NCBI RefSeq assembly: GCF_020281205.1 | Contig: NZ_JACXZC010000007.1 | Span: forward strand, 1-64,000 | Direction of reading: 5' to 3' | Length of the DNA stretch: 64,000 bases | Origin: Empedobacter stercoris | GTDB lineage: Bacteria; Bacteroidota; Bacteroidia; Flavobacteriales; Weeksellaceae | Shown here: positions 1 through 8,412 of the stretch, in pieces | Position numbering within the stretch: position 1 is the first letter of the stretch | How the letters are laid out: each line of letters opens with the position of its first letter | Translations under genes and position numbers: made by a program | Notes under the pieces: generated by a model | The model's database searches: none | Told to the model about the DNA's origin: nothing | The model's input: only the letters and a program-made list of their open reading frames with translations

Positions 1-70
1 CGTTGATAGGCTATAGATGTAAAGGCAGCGATGTCATAGTCGAGTAGTACTAATTACCCATAGACTTTTT
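1..70 (+). rRNA. 23S rRNA, 3' end (partial)
   Basis: The first ~70 bases match the conserved end of Bacteroidota 23S rRNA (gagtagtactaattaccca near 42-60, then tagactttt). The gene runs off the left edge, so the window opens inside an rRNA operon read on the plus strand. The exact 3' end is an estimate. Confidence 0.85.
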
Positions 71-331
71 CTTAAAAAGTACAACGAATCAAAGATAGTT
101 GGTAGCGATACCAACAACAATAAAAAGATTAAATACTAAGATTGATTTAATCGTCATAGAGAAGGTTAGTTAATCTTATTTGGATTAAACATGTAATACC
201 AGATTGTAAAAGTTTGTAAAATGTATTATGTAAAAAGTATTAAGTAATCACTTAATACAATAAAACATAAGACTTAATACAACATCTAATAGTGTCAAGA
301 AATATTAGGAACTAATACCTATTTAAAAATA
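71..331 (+). other. 23S-5S internal transcribed spacer
   Basis: AT-rich spacer of about 260 bases without a tRNA gene or credible reading frame. It holds a perfect 9-bp inverted repeat (GTATTAAGT at 237-245, ACTTAATAC at 250-258, 4-nt loop) and a third copy of ACTTAATAC at 272-280. These may form processing stems for rRNA maturation; that role is inferred from position. Confidence 0.6.
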
Positions 332-441
<110 letters not shown>

Positions 442-446
442 TTATC

Positions 447-479
447 AAAAGCCTCAAGATTATTTCTTGAGGCTTTTTT
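447..479 (+). terminator. rRNA operon terminator
   Basis: Inverted repeat GCCTCAAGA / TCTTGAGGC with a short AT loop, followed by a T run, directly after 5S rRNA. A classical intrinsic terminator. Confidence 0.9.
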
Positions 480-665
480 GTGTTTAGACTTTTTTGAGAT
501 GTTAGTAATTAGATATTAGAGCTTCACGAAGCTGAAATGCGTTCTTTAGGTCTAAGTTCTCGATACAAAAATCATAGATTTTTACTCGAAATGACGAATA
601 GTTGAGATTCCTCGATAAACTCACAGAATGAAAGTTTTATTAATGTCTTATGGTTATAACTTAAA
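480..665. repeat. Gene-free stretch with decayed dispersed repeats
   Basis: No credible reading frame. Small hairpins are visible: AGCTTC-ac-GAAGCT near 520-533 and AAAAATC-ata-GATTTTT near 567-583. The segment 555-632 (ctcgatac..., ctcgaaatgacga, gagattcctcgat) resembles CTCGAAATGAC / GAGATTCCTCG fragments scattered between genes in many flavobacterial genomes. The resemblance is from memory and the copies here look degraded. Confidence 0.4.
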
Positions 666-821
666 ACCCGCGTTAGGGATAGTAGTGGAAATCCTTTTGT
701 TTGACGAAGGATTTTGTTTTTAGGTGCTATGTTACTCCAAACAAAAGATTGCAGCGGATAGCCCGACCGAGCGTAGGAATTTTTTACTATTTAATTATAA
801 TTTTGTTGGCGAGGGAACGCC
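666..821. repeat. Conserved flavobacterial intergenic element
   Basis: Starts with ACCCGCGTTAGGGAT (666-680), continues GTGGAAATCCTTTTGTTTG (685-703), then CAAACAAAAGATTGCAGCGG (738-757), AGCCCGACCGAGCG (760-773), and ends GCGAGGGAACGCC (809-821). CTTTTGTTTG (694-703) and CAAACAAAAG (738-747) are a perfect 10-bp inverted repeat, and CGTT near the left end can pair with AACG near the right end, so the element can close into one folded unit. I recall the same string, with a variable central stem, between genes in other Flavobacteriia. Function unknown. The second half is interrupted by AT-rich sequence (776-805), so this copy may be partly decayed. Confidence 0.6.
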
Positions 822-823
822 AT

Positions 824-850
824 AAAAAAAGCCCAACCGAAGTTGAGCTA
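824..850 (-). terminator. Terminator of the PAP2/omega-amidase unit
   Basis: Read on the minus strand: AGCTCAAC-TTCG-GTTGGGCT followed by seven T residues. An 8-bp stem with a TTCG tetraloop, just after the stop codon of the omega-amidase gene. Confidence 0.85.
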
Positions 851-854
851 TGAG

Positions 855-1637
855 TTATCCAAAATAAAATGAATCTCGATCGTTCAAGAAATTGAAATGT
901 TGACGAGTTTTATCTTGTTGTTCTTTATCAATCTCGAATTGTAAAATTTCTGCATGCTTGTTTATCGTTTCTAAATCTTGGCCTAAGGTATCAAAAAGAT
1001 GAGAATCTCCTTGATAAACGAGATTATAGCCATCTATACCAGTTCTATTTACGCCTGCGACAAAAGCCATGTTTTCTATTGCTCTTGCTTTTAATAACGA
1101 AATCCATGCTTCACGGCGTGCTTTTGGCCAACTGGCATTACAAAGAATCAAATCATATGGATCTTCTTTTGTGTTGCGAATCCAAACCGGAAAACGTAAA
1201 TCATAACAAACAATTGGTCGAATTTGCCATCCTTTATAATCTATGGTGACAATTTTGTCACCTGCAGCGTAAACACCCGCTTCTTTTCCATAACTAAACA
1301 AATGTTTCTTGTCGTATATGTAAATAGAGCCGCTTGGACAGACGAAGTAAAAACGATTATAGTAGTTGTTATTCTCGTGTGTAGAAATGCTACCAGCTAT
1401 CGCAGAATTCAGTTCTTTAGCTTTATGTTGCATCCATTCGAATGTTTCTCCAAAAGGTTTCTGAGCAATTTTTTCTACATTCATCGAAAATCCTGAAGCA
1501 AACATTTCGGGTAACAATATAATATCGGTTTGATGATTGCTTAACAATTTGTCTAAATAGGTTTGATTTGCTTTCGCATCTTCCCATATAACATCGTATT
1601 GAATCAATGATATTTTTAGTTTAGTTTGCTTTTCCAT
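855..1637 (-). CDS. Omega-amidase YafV-like, nitrilase superfamily
   Basis: A 260-residue carbon-nitrogen hydrolase. The catalytic triad of the nitrilase superfamily is visible: Glu44 in LLPEMF, Lys110 in YDKKHLF, Cys144 in VCYDLRFP. These flanking residues and the length fit the omega-amidase (YafV/NIT2) branch, which deaminates 2-oxoglutaramate or 2-oxosuccinamate, toxic by-products of glutamine/asparagine transamination, and may serve methionine salvage. No signal peptide, so cytosolic. The ATG at 1637 overlaps the end of the upstream PAP2 gene by 17 bases, so the two are probably translated from one message that ends at the hairpin at 824-850. The exact substrate is inferred from family resemblance. 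Confidence 0.85.
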   Translation of the reverse strand: MEKQTKLKISLIQYDVIWEDAKANQTYLDKLLSNHQTDIILLPEMFASGFSMNVEKIAQKPFGETFEWMQHKAKELNSAIAGSISTHENNNYYNRFYFVCPSGSIYIYDKKHLFSYGKEAGVYAAGDKIVTIDYKGWQIRPIVCYDLRFPVWIRNTKEDPYDLILCNASWPKARREAWISLLKARAIENMAFVAGVNRTGIDGYNLVYQGDSHLFDTLGQDLETINKHAEILQFEIDKEQQDKTRQHFNFLNDRDSFYFG

Positions 1638-2286
1638 TGTTGATAAATTTATGATCTAGTTTTGGATTATTCGAATGATTGATGATGTAATACGTAAAGA
1701 TAAACATAAAAAATCCGATAAGTGCTCCACCAACGGTATCAATCGCAAAATGGCGCGATAAATAAATTCGACTAATTGCAATACTTGGAAAATGTAAGGC
1801 GAAAAAAAGTTGTAACCATCGGTTTTTTGTGAGTAAACACAACATCATCGAGATTATAACGGCTGTTAATGAATGTCCTGATGGAAAAGTTGATGCCATT
1901 TGTATCGCGTAATCTTTGACCAAAACGATGTCTATTTTCTTTTGAGTGAAATAGTATCCTGGACGTAAAACTTGTTCAAAATATACATTCTTAAAAAAGA
2001 CACTTATTGTTGAGGCAACAGCACCTGAAACGAATAGGTAATAAAAATATCGTTGTGTTTTTTTCCATAAAAGATAGCCGAGCAAGATGAAAAATAAATA
2101 GTAGGTTCCGAAATCTGTATAGAATACAAAGAATTTATCGAAGTAATGATTGCTATATTTATTGAAATGCAAATGCAATTCATCGCGACCAAAATATTGT
2201 GTCATGGCAATAGCAACAAAATTGTAGATAAAAAATACAATAAAAAAGGGCCAAATTCTTAGAAATAAGTCTTTTTGTTGATTCAT
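1621..2286 (-). CDS. PAP2 family membrane phosphatase
   Basis: A 221-residue protein with about five or six membrane segments. The phosphatidic acid phosphatase signature is present: Arg108-Pro109 of motif 1 (its lysine is spaced slightly differently from the usual KX6RP), PSGH at 135-138, and the SR-x4-RH-x3-D block around 172-183 with catalytic His179. Such enzymes dephosphorylate lipid phosphates, for example undecaprenyl pyrophosphate or phosphatidate, on the outer face of the inner membrane. It is the first gene of a two-gene unit with the omega-amidase and has its own TAnnTTTG promoter 19 nt upstream of the ATG. The lipid substrate cannot be decided from the sequence. Confidence 0.85.
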   Translation of the reverse strand: MNQQKDLFLRIWPFFIVFFIYNFVAIAMTQYFGRDELHLHFNKYSNHYFDKFFVFYTDFGTYYLFFILLGYLLWKKTQRYFYYLFVSGAVASTISVFFKNVYFEQVLRPGYYFTQKKIDIVLVKDYAIQMASTFPSGHSLTAVIISMMLCLLTKNRWLQLFFALHFPSIAISRIYLSRHFAIDTVGGALIGFFMFIFTYYIINHSNNPKLDHKFINNGKAN

Positions 2287-2304
2287 CGAAAATTATTATT
2301 TGTT

Positions 2305-2312
2305 CAAATTTA
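2305..2312 (-). promoter_or_regulatory. -7 promoter box of the PAP2 gene
   Basis: TAAATTTG on the minus strand, an exact match to the Bacteroidota -7 consensus TAnnTTTG, lying between the L20 terminator and the PAP2 start. No clear -33 TTG. Confidence 0.6.
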
Positions 2313-2313
2313 G

Positions 2314-2347
2314 GCAAAAAAAAACTTGACTAAATAGCCAAGTTTTA
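2314..2347 (-). terminator. Terminator of the thrS-infC-rpmI-rplT operon
   Basis: Minus strand: AAAACTTG-gctatttagt-CAAGTTTT followed by more T residues. It sits 27 bases after the rplT stop and its T tract ends right before the PAP2 promoter box. Confidence 0.8.
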
Positions 2348-2374
2348 AAACGTTTTAATATTGTTTAAAAAAAA

Positions 2375-2719
2375 TTATTTTACTTTTTCTACGATAGCTT
2401 TGAAAGCTTCTGGGTGGTTCATCGCTAAATCCGCTAAAACTTTACGGTTTAATTCGATACCAGCTTTGTTTGCAGCACCCATAAATTTAGAGTAAGATAA
2501 TCCATGTAATCTTGCTCCAGCGTTAATTCTTTGAATCCATAACGCACGGAAATTTCTTTTCTTTTGACGTCTATCACGGTAAGCGTAAACTAATCCTTTT
2601 TCTACTGCATTTTTAGCAACAGTCCAAACATTTTTTCTTCTTCCGAAATATCCTTTTGCAAGTTTTAAAACTCTTTTTCTTCTAGCTCTTGACGCAACTG
2701 CGTTTACTGATCTTGGCAT
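2375..2719 (-). CDS. rplT: 50S ribosomal protein L20
   Basis: 114 residues, the normal length of L20. The opening [16 protein letters not shown] and the block [13 protein letters not shown] are characteristic. L20 binds 23S rRNA early in assembly of the large subunit. Last gene of the conserved thrS-infC-rpmI-rplT operon, 94 bases downstream of rpmI, and followed by a terminator. Confidence 0.98.
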   Translation of the reverse strand: MPRSVNAVASRARRKRVLKLAKGYFGRRKNVWTVAKNAVEKGLVYAYRDRRQKKRNFRALWIQRINAGARLHGLSYSKFMGAANKAGIELNRKVLADLAMNHPEAFKAIVEKVK

Positions 2720-2798
2720 AATTTTAATTTTTTTGTAGTGGGCGAGATTTCTCTGCTTTAAGGCCCAACGACAGGGTTAATAATGAATTAATAAACCA

Positions 2799-2818
2799 AA
2801 TAAGAACAGGTTCTTATT
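2799..2818 (-). other. Perfect hairpin overlapping the rpmI stop codon
   Basis: AATAAGAAC-AG-GTTCTTATT, a perfect 9-bp inverted repeat with a 2-nt centre, includes the rpmI stop codon (2814-2816). There is no T tract on the minus strand, so it does not look like an intrinsic terminator. It may be an mRNA processing or stability element, or a protein target, in the rpmI-rplT gap. Confidence 0.45.
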
Positions 2819-3011
2819 TTAATCTTAATTGTTGTTTTACTGAATGAACATCAGCTTGATCCACTAAACCAGTTTGAGTTAAATTTCTCTTTTGTTTAGT
2901 TTCCTTTTTTGTTAGGATGTGGCTTTTAAAAGCGTGTTTTCTTTTAATTTTACCTGTTCCTGTTAATTTGAAACGTTTTTTCGCTCCAGATTTTGTTTTT
3001 AATTTTGGCAT
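2814..3011 (-). CDS. rpmI: 50S ribosomal protein L35
   Basis: 65 very basic residues beginning [15 protein letters not shown], diagnostic for L35, with the [14 protein letters not shown] block. Normal length. It lies between infC (59-base gap) and rplT in the conserved operon order. Confidence 0.98.
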   Translation of the reverse strand: MPKLKTKSGAKKRFKLTGTGKIKRKHAFKSHILTKKETKQKRNLTQTGLVDQADVHSVKQQLRLK

Positions 3012-3069
3012 GATTACAAATTATTTAAAATTAAAACGTTTTTATTTTTTGTAAGATAATGAAACCTAA

Positions 3070-3621
3070 TTATTTCTTAGGTCCCATCATCATAATCATT
3101 CTTTTACCTTCAAGTTTTGGCATTTGTTCTACTTTTCCAACATCCTCCAATTCTTGTGCTAAACGTAACAATAAGATTTCTCCTTGATCTTTAAAGATAA
3201 TAGAACGTCCCTTAAAGAAAACGTATGCTTTTAATTTAGAACCTTCTTCTAAGAAAGATCTTGCATGACGTCTTTTGAATTCGTAATCGTGATCATCTGT
3301 TTGAGGACCGAAGCGAATTTCTTTAACGACAATTTTCTGTTGTTTAGCTTTAAGCTCTTTTTCTTTTTTCTTTTGTTCGTATAAGAACTTTTTGTACTCT
3401 ACGACACGACAAACAGGTGGAATGGCTTTTTCACTGATCATAACCAAATCTAAACCTTGTTCTTCTGCAAGTTCTAAAGCTTTAGAAATTGGATATACAC
3501 CAGGTTCTATACCTTCTCCAACAACGCGTACTTCTTTCGCGTCAATCTTATCATTGATCTTATGTTGATCTTCCTTAATTACTCTGGCTGGACCTCTGCC
3601 GCCTTTTCTTCTAATTGCGAT
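3070..3621 (-). CDS. infC: Translation initiation factor IF-3 with a non-AUG start
   Basis: IF-3 binds the 30S subunit and rejects mismatched start codons and initiator tRNAs. The first ATG in frame (3447) gives only 125 residues and cuts off the N-terminal domain. The same frame stays open upstream to a stop at 3634-3636, and its translation is typical IF-3 N-domain sequence ([35 protein letters not shown]). No ATG or GTG occurs in that stretch, and its only TTG (3453) lies just before the first ATG, too late to restore the N domain. The best start is ATC at 3621, because flavobacterial IF-3 typically opens MAIRR; ATA at 3627 and ATT at 3615 are alternatives. That gives about 183 residues, normal for the family. 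In E. coli infC uses AUU and IF-3 represses its own synthesis through it; the same autoregulation is inferred here. The gene begins 17 nt after thrS. Confidence 0.9.
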   Translation of the reverse strand: MAIRRKGGRGPARVIKEDQHKINDKIDAKEVRVVGEGIEPGVYPISKALELAEEQGLDLVMISEKAIPPVCRVVEYKKFLYEQKKKEKELKAKQQKIVVKEIRFGPQTDDHDYEFKRRHARSFLEEGSKLKAYVFFKGRSIIFKDQGEILLLRLAQELEDVGKVEQMPKLEGKRMIMMMGPKK

Positions 3622-3638
3622 AGTTATTCTGTTTTAAA

Positions 3639-5561
3639 TTATTTTAATTTGATTTGTTCTTTCATGAAGTTGATAAACTCTTGAATAGTCATCTCTCCTA
3701 AATCACCTTCTCCGTGTCTTCTTACAGAAACTGTACCGTTTTCTGCTTCTTTTTCACCGATGATTAACATGAAAGGAATTTTGCTGATTTCGGCATCACG
3801 AATTTTTTTACCAGTTTTCTCATTTCTACTGTCAATCAATCCGTTAATTTCCTCTTCGGCCAGCAAATTTAATACTTTTTCTCCATATTCCACATATTTT
3901 TCACTAATTGGTAAAATTGTGAATAAATCTGGTGTTAACCAAAGTGGTAAATTACCTGCTGTATTTTCTAACAAGATAGCAATGAAACGCTCCATAGAGC
4001 CAAATGGCGCACGGTGAATCATTACAGGTCTGTGTTTTTCGTTGTCTGCTCCAGTGTAAGTTAAATCAAAACGTTCTGGTAGGTTATAATCCACTTGGAT
4101 TGTTCCTAATTGCCATTGACGTCCTAATGCATCTTTCACCATAAAGTCTAACTTAGGTCCGTAGAAGGCTGCTTCACCATATTCTACAACTGTTGGTAAA
4201 CCTTTTTCTTCTGCTGCTGTGATGATAGCTTGCTCAGCTTTTGCCCAGTTTTCGTCAGAACCGATGTATTTTTCTTTGTTTTCGAGATCTCTTAATGAGA
4301 TTTGAGCCGAATAATTATCAAATCCAAGATTTGTAAATACATAAAGTACTAAATCAATTACTTTTTTGAATTCTTCTAATAATTGATCTGGTGTACAGAA
4401 CAAGTGAGCATCATCTTGAGTAAATCCACGTACACGTGTTAAACCGTGTAACTCTCCTGATTGTTCGTAACGATAAACTGTACCAAATTCAGCATAACGT
4501 TTTGGTAAATCGCGGTACGACCATTGTGACGTTTTATAAATTTCACAGTGGTGAGGACAGTTCATTGGTTTTAACAAGAATTCTTCTCCTTCGTTTGGTG
4601 TTTTTATAGGTTGAAAACTATCTGCACCATATTTTGCATAGTGACCAGAAGTTACATACAACTCTTTTTGACCAATGTGTGGAGAGATAACCATTTCGTA
4701 TCCCATTTTTTGTTGCTCTTTTAATAAGAAGTTTTCTAATTTTCTTCTTAAAGCAGCTCCTTTTGGTAACCAAAGTGGTAAACCTGCACCAACTTTTTCA
4801 GAGAAAGCAAATAAACCTAATTCTTTCCCTAATTTACGGTGATCACGTTTTTTAGCTTCTTCTAATAACTCAAGATATTCTGTTAAATCTTTTTGTTTTG
4901 GAAATGTGATACCATAAACACGCGTTAACATTTTATTTTTCTCGTCGCCACGCCAATATGCACCCGCAACATTCAATATTTTAGCAGCTTTTACAATTCC
5001 CGTATTTGGAATGTGTCCACCACGACATAAATCTGTAAAGTTATCATGTGTACAGAATGTGATTTCTCCGTCTGTTAAGTTAGAGATTAATTCTGTTTTG
5101 TACTCGTTGTCTTTATATGTTTCTAACGCTTCAGCTTTTGAAACTGAATATAATTTGAATTCAGCTTTTTTCTTTGCATTCTCTAACATTGCTTTTTCAA
5201 CTTTCGCAAAATCAGCTTCTGTAAATTTATCTTCCCCAAAATCAACATCATAATAGAAACCTTTATCAATTGCAGGTCCGATTGTTAATTTAGCGTTTGG
5301 ATAAAACTCAACAATAGCTTGTGCTAATAAGTGAGCAGACGAATGCCAAAAAGCTTTTTTACCCATTTCATCGTTCCAGGTTAACAATTTGATCGTTGCA
5401 TCTGTGGTGATTGGGGTTGTTGTTTCAACTTGTTTATCGTTTACTATAGCCGAAATGACATTACGTGCTAAACCTTCACTAATGCTAAGCGCTACATCCA
5501 TAGGTGTTACGCCACTCTCATACTGTCTTACACTTCCATCTGGAAGAGAAATGTTTATCAT
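3639..5561 (-). CDS. thrS: Threonyl-tRNA synthetase
   Basis: A 640-residue class II synthetase. In order: N-terminal TGS domain ([10 protein letters not shown] opening), editing domain with the HSSAH and CRGGH zinc-type motifs, catalytic core with MNCPHH, and a C-terminal anticodon-binding domain. It charges tRNA-Thr and clears mischarged serine. A longer frame opens at a TTG (5591), but that codon lies inside the -7 promoter box, so the ATG at 5561, which matches family starts, is chosen. First gene of the operon with infC, rpmI and rplT. Confidence 0.97.
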   Translation of the reverse strand: MINISLPDGSVRQYESGVTPMDVALSISEGLARNVISAIVNDKQVETTTPITTDATIKLLTWNDEMGKKAFWHSSAHLLAQAIVEFYPNAKLTIGPAIDKGFYYDVDFGEDKFTEADFAKVEKAMLENAKKKAEFKLYSVSKAEALETYKDNEYKTELISNLTDGEITFCTHDNFTDLCRGGHIPNTGIVKAAKILNVAGAYWRGDEKNKMLTRVYGITFPKQKDLTEYLELLEEAKKRDHRKLGKELGLFAFSEKVGAGLPLWLPKGAALRRKLENFLLKEQQKMGYEMVISPHIGQKELYVTSGHYAKYGADSFQPIKTPNEGEEFLLKPMNCPHHCEIYKTSQWSYRDLPKRYAEFGTVYRYEQSGELHGLTRVRGFTQDDAHLFCTPDQLLEEFKKVIDLVLYVFTNLGFDNYSAQISLRDLENKEKYIGSDENWAKAEQAIITAAEEKGLPTVVEYGEAAFYGPKLDFMVKDALGRQWQLGTIQVDYNLPERFDLTYTGADNEKHRPVMIHRAPFGSMERFIAILLENTAGNLPLWLTPDLFTILPISEKYVEYGEKVLNLLAEEEINGLIDSRNEKTGKKIRDAEISKIPFMLIIGEKEAENGTVSVRRHGEGDLGEMTIQEFINFMKEQIKLK

Positions 5562-5588
5562 CTTACTTTTAGAATTTGTACTAAGATG

Positions 5589-5596
5589 CAAAAATA
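5589..5596 (-). promoter_or_regulatory. -7 promoter box of the thrS operon
   Basis: TATTTTTG on the minus strand fits TAnnTTTG and lies about 28 nt before the thrS ATG. It overlaps the upstream TTG codon, which argues against use of that codon as a start. Confidence 0.65.
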
Positions 5597-5649
5597 CGAA
5601 TTTTCTGTAAGTTGACGAAATTTTTAAAGGGTTGATTTTGATTAAAATA

Positions 5650-5886
5650 TTATCGTTTGGGATTAATGAATTTATAACTGATAAACCAGATAGCTACACA
5701 AAATAAAAAATCAAAAAGGTAAATGAAAATATTTTCTCGAATACTATTTCTAAACAAGTTTTGATGAATAGAGTATGGAATTAAATTAAAAAATCCAGGA
5801 CGTGTAATTAGAGCATAAAGAATTAAACTAATTAAGGTTGGAATAATAAATTTTTCATCAATAAGTAAATTAGAAATATTATTTCT
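5650..5886 (-). pseudogene. Possible remnant of a small membrane protein gene
   Basis: A minus-strand frame ends at TAA (5650-5652) and stays open back to a stop just above 5886, overlapping the end of the upstream nuclease gene. It encodes about 75 residues with two clear hydrophobic stretches (IIPTLISLILYALI and [16 protein letters not shown]) joined by a polar linker RPGFFNLIPYSIHQNLFRNS, and ends KFINPKR. There is no ATG or GTG, and the only TTG is far inside. It therefore looks like the 3' part of a lost membrane protein gene, or a gene with a very unusual start. The family is not recognised. Confidence 0.35.
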
Positions 5887-7129
5887 TTATAAATTTTAAA
5901 ACTTCGTTTGACTCTTTTGTTTTGATGTAATAAACTCCTGAAGCTAAGGCTTGACAATCAATTGTGATGCTCGATTGATTATTTAGTGGTACAGGTTGTA
6001 CCAATTGACCAACTGAATTGTAAATAAAAAGCGTGTTGTTATGAGCGTTCAATCGAGATTTATCAATACCAATTGTAATTTTTTCATTTGTTATCGTAGA
6101 TGATTGTAACCAAATAAAAGGTTTTGAGTCAATTGTTTTTGTGCTTAAACTTTCGTGTATTTTAAATTGCGCTACAACAGGCAAATGATCACTCATATTG
6201 TATAAATTATTTCGCAATGTTTGTGAGTAAATCCCCGTACAATCGGGATCTTTTACGTCTTTGTCCAAACAATTTCCATTATTTCCGTAGGCTTTATAAC
6301 TGTCGTTTACATAAGATAAACGTGTGCTGTTCTTGAAATTATCGCTCATCATAATAAAATCAAAACGATCATCTAATCCACCGCCTGCTCCTGCGTTAGT
6401 GCCGCTACCAAAACCGACGTTTGAAACACGAGTGCTCTGAGTATGTAAATAACTAAAATCCGGATTGTTTTGCCATTTCCCTGGTGCATTTAAGGGATCT
6501 ACCATCAAAATAGCATTTTCAGGGTTTAAAATTTCTTGATAAGCTGGTTCTGATGAATTATAAAAATTAAAATCACCCGCAAAAAGTACATAGGTATTGG
6601 GTTGTGTTAAATTTTTTAATGATTTTGTTACTTCTTGTACCATTTCCAAACGCATTTGACGATTAGCAGGTCCTGTACTCGATTTTAAATGAGCTACAAA
6701 AACTTCTAAATGAATAGGATCATTGGACGTTGTATTCAATTGAAAAGAATATTGATTGATATCGCGGTAGACTGTTGGGATTCGTTGCTGGTTGACCAAT
6801 GTTAATTTACGTGTATTATAAAAAACCATTGTTTGCAAGGGATCATCTAATTTGGTTGTATCCGCAACAAAAAGCGCGCGCGCAAATTTGTCAGGTTGAT
6901 TTTGTAACGAGGTATTTAGAATTAAATCAGCACCATTTTCTGTTACCAATTCACAAATCATAAATAAATCAGGTTTGTAGTCGTCTAAAATATCTCTTAA
7001 AATCAATTGACGATTTTGAGGGAGTGAAACCGGAAATTTAAACACATTATAAAACATGGTATTTAATGTTTCCTGAGAAAAAGTAGTAACCGAAAGTATT
7101 AAAAATAGAAAGCGTAATATTTTTTTCAT
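5879..7129 (-). CDS. Secreted endonuclease/exonuclease/phosphatase-fold protein, T9SS sorted
   Basis: 416 residues from the ATG at 7129, which opens a signal peptide (MKKILRFLFLILSVTTFSQ); a longer frame uses an upstream TTG and is rejected. The body is an EEP-fold metal-dependent hydrolase: CELVTENG (metal-binding Glu), HLKSS, FAGDFNFY (GDFN block), DDRFDFIM, and the final SDHLPV histidine motif. The last ~75 residues form a Por/type IX sorting tail (NSVGQLV, LASGVYYIK), so the protein is predicted to cross the outer membrane by T9SS. The substrate (nucleic acid or phosphoester) is not fixed by sequence. It lies downstream of the LptF/G unit but is separated from it by a terminator. Confidence 0.85.
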   Translation of the reverse strand: MKKILRFLFLILSVTTFSQETLNTMFYNVFKFPVSLPQNRQLILRDILDDYKPDLFMICELVTENGADLILNTSLQNQPDKFARALFVADTTKLDDPLQTMVFYNTRKLTLVNQQRIPTVYRDINQYSFQLNTTSNDPIHLEVFVAHLKSSTGPANRQMRLEMVQEVTKSLKNLTQPNTYVLFAGDFNFYNSSEPAYQEILNPENAILMVDPLNAPGKWQNNPDFSYLHTQSTRVSNVGFGSGTNAGAGGGLDDRFDFIMMSDNFKNSTRLSYVNDSYKAYGNNGNCLDKDVKDPDCTGIYSQTLRNNLYNMSDHLPVVAQFKIHESLSTKTIDSKPFIWLQSSTITNEKITIGIDKSRLNAHNNTLFIYNSVGQLVQPVPLNNQSSITIDCQALASGVYYIKTKESNEVLKFIKK

Positions 7130-7272
7130 ATCAAAATTATTATCGTTTAACAAATCAACTATTATAACATCTGAAAACGGATATTGACTGATGTTAAGAA
7201 TGTAGTAAATATATTGATTTTCAATTTAATAAGCAAGTCGATTGTAACAGAAAGTAATTTATGTGTATTACA

Positions 7273-7307
7273 AAAAAAATCCAGTTTCGTTTAGAAACTG
7301 GATTTTT
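7273..7307 (-). terminator. Terminator of the tgt-lptF/G unit
   Basis: AAAATCCAGTTTC-gttta-GAAACTGGATTTTT, a 13-bp perfect stem with a T run on the minus strand, 10 bases after the permease stop. Confidence 0.88.
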
Positions 7308-7316
7308 GAAATATTT

Positions 7317-8411
7317 TTAAGTTCGTGCTCGTCTAAAATAGAGAAATAAGGTCAGTAATCCGAAAACGATATTCGGAATCCATGAGGCGACAAATGGGGA
7401 AACATATCCTTTTTCGGAAAATGTAGAAGTTGTTTGCGAAAAGAAAATGTACACAAACGCTAACGAAATACCAACGGCTAAGTTGATTCCGATTCCTCCA
7501 CGTCGTTTTTTAGATGAAAGTGATAAAGCTAAAATCGTTAAAATAATTGTAGAAAAAGGAACACTCAGACGATTGTTTAATTCGTTTTGATAGGTGTTAA
7601 CATTGGCAGAACCTTTTGCTTTTTGTTTCTGAATAAATTCATTTAGCTCAAAAGTATTCATTGTTTCTGCAACATATTCTTCTGGTAAAATTTCGTCAGG
7701 CGAAGCGGGCAATTTTATATTTGTATTGGGTTCGTACGTTAATTTTTCAGTATGATCTTTGTTTATTTCTCTTGTATAAACACTTATCAATGCATATGTA
7801 GAATCTTTGTCGTTCCAATTAAAACTTGAGGCAATGATTTGTTTTTTTAATTCAGTTGAATCAAATTTTTGGTAGACAAAAGAACTTCCTAATTTTTCTG
7901 TTCTATCATAACTATCCACAAAAACATATTCTTTTGGCGAAATTTGTGAACCTATGCGTTGCCTTTTGTAATATTCTTCCTTTTTTGAGTTGCTGAGCAT
8001 ATGAACATACTCATATTTATTTTTCTTGATATTAGCCCATGGCAAAACAATGTTTCCAACAACCAAGGCTGAGATTGCCAAAAATATAGCTACCCAAACA
8101 TACGGAAGGGTAAATCGATAAAAACTAATTCCACCCGAAAGCACACCTACAATTTCAGTTTGCATTGTTAACCGTGAAGTAAAATAGATCACGGAGATGA
8201 AAACAGCAATGGGTAAAAAGGTGTTAATAATCCAAATTGACCAATAGGGGTAAAATTGGGTTAATGCCGAATAAGCAGTGGATCCACTATCATTAATACG
8301 TCCTAATTTTTGACTAAGATCGACAATTACAGCGATGGTAGACAAAATCAAGACCATGAAGATAAAGGTTCCGATAAAGTTTCGGATGATGTATTTATCA
8401 ATTATTTTCAA
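7317..8411 (-). CDS. LptF/LptG-family permease (YjgP/YjgQ)
   Basis: 364 residues with three membrane segments near the N terminus (FIGTFIFMVLILSTIAVIV and following), a periplasmic beta-jellyroll-like middle (about 130-255), and three more segments near the C terminus. This is the layout of LptF/LptG, the membrane half of the LptBFG exporter that extracts lipopolysaccharide from the inner membrane. The start is a TTG at 8411, one base past the tgt stop; MKIIDKYI matches family N termini and no nearby ATG fits, so translational coupling to tgt is likely. Whether it is LptF or LptG cannot be settled here. Confidence 0.85.
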   Translation of the reverse strand: MKIIDKYIIRNFIGTFIFMVLILSTIAVIVDLSQKLGRINDSGSTAYSALTQFYPYWSIWIINTFLPIAVFISVIYFTSRLTMQTEIVGVLSGGISFYRFTLPYVWVAIFLAISALVVGNIVLPWANIKKNKYEYVHMLSNSKKEEYYKRQRIGSQISPKEYVFVDSYDRTEKLGSSFVYQKFDSTELKKQIIASSFNWNDKDSTYALISVYTREINKDHTEKLTYEPNTNIKLPASPDEILPEEYVAETMNTFELNEFIQKQKAKGSANVNTYQNELNNRLSVPFSTIILTILALSLSSKKRRGGIGINLAVGISLAFVYIFFSQTTSTFSEKGYVSPFVASWIPNIVFGLLTLFLYFRRART

Positions 8412-8412
8412 A

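Noticed and set aside
237-258. Intrinsic terminator in the 23S-5S spacer
   Set aside because: The 9-bp stem has no T tract and lies inside the rRNA transcript; a processing stem is more likely.
5562-5591. N-terminal extension of thrS from a TTG
   Set aside because: The TTG is part of the TATTTTTG promoter box, and family members start at [10 protein letters not shown].
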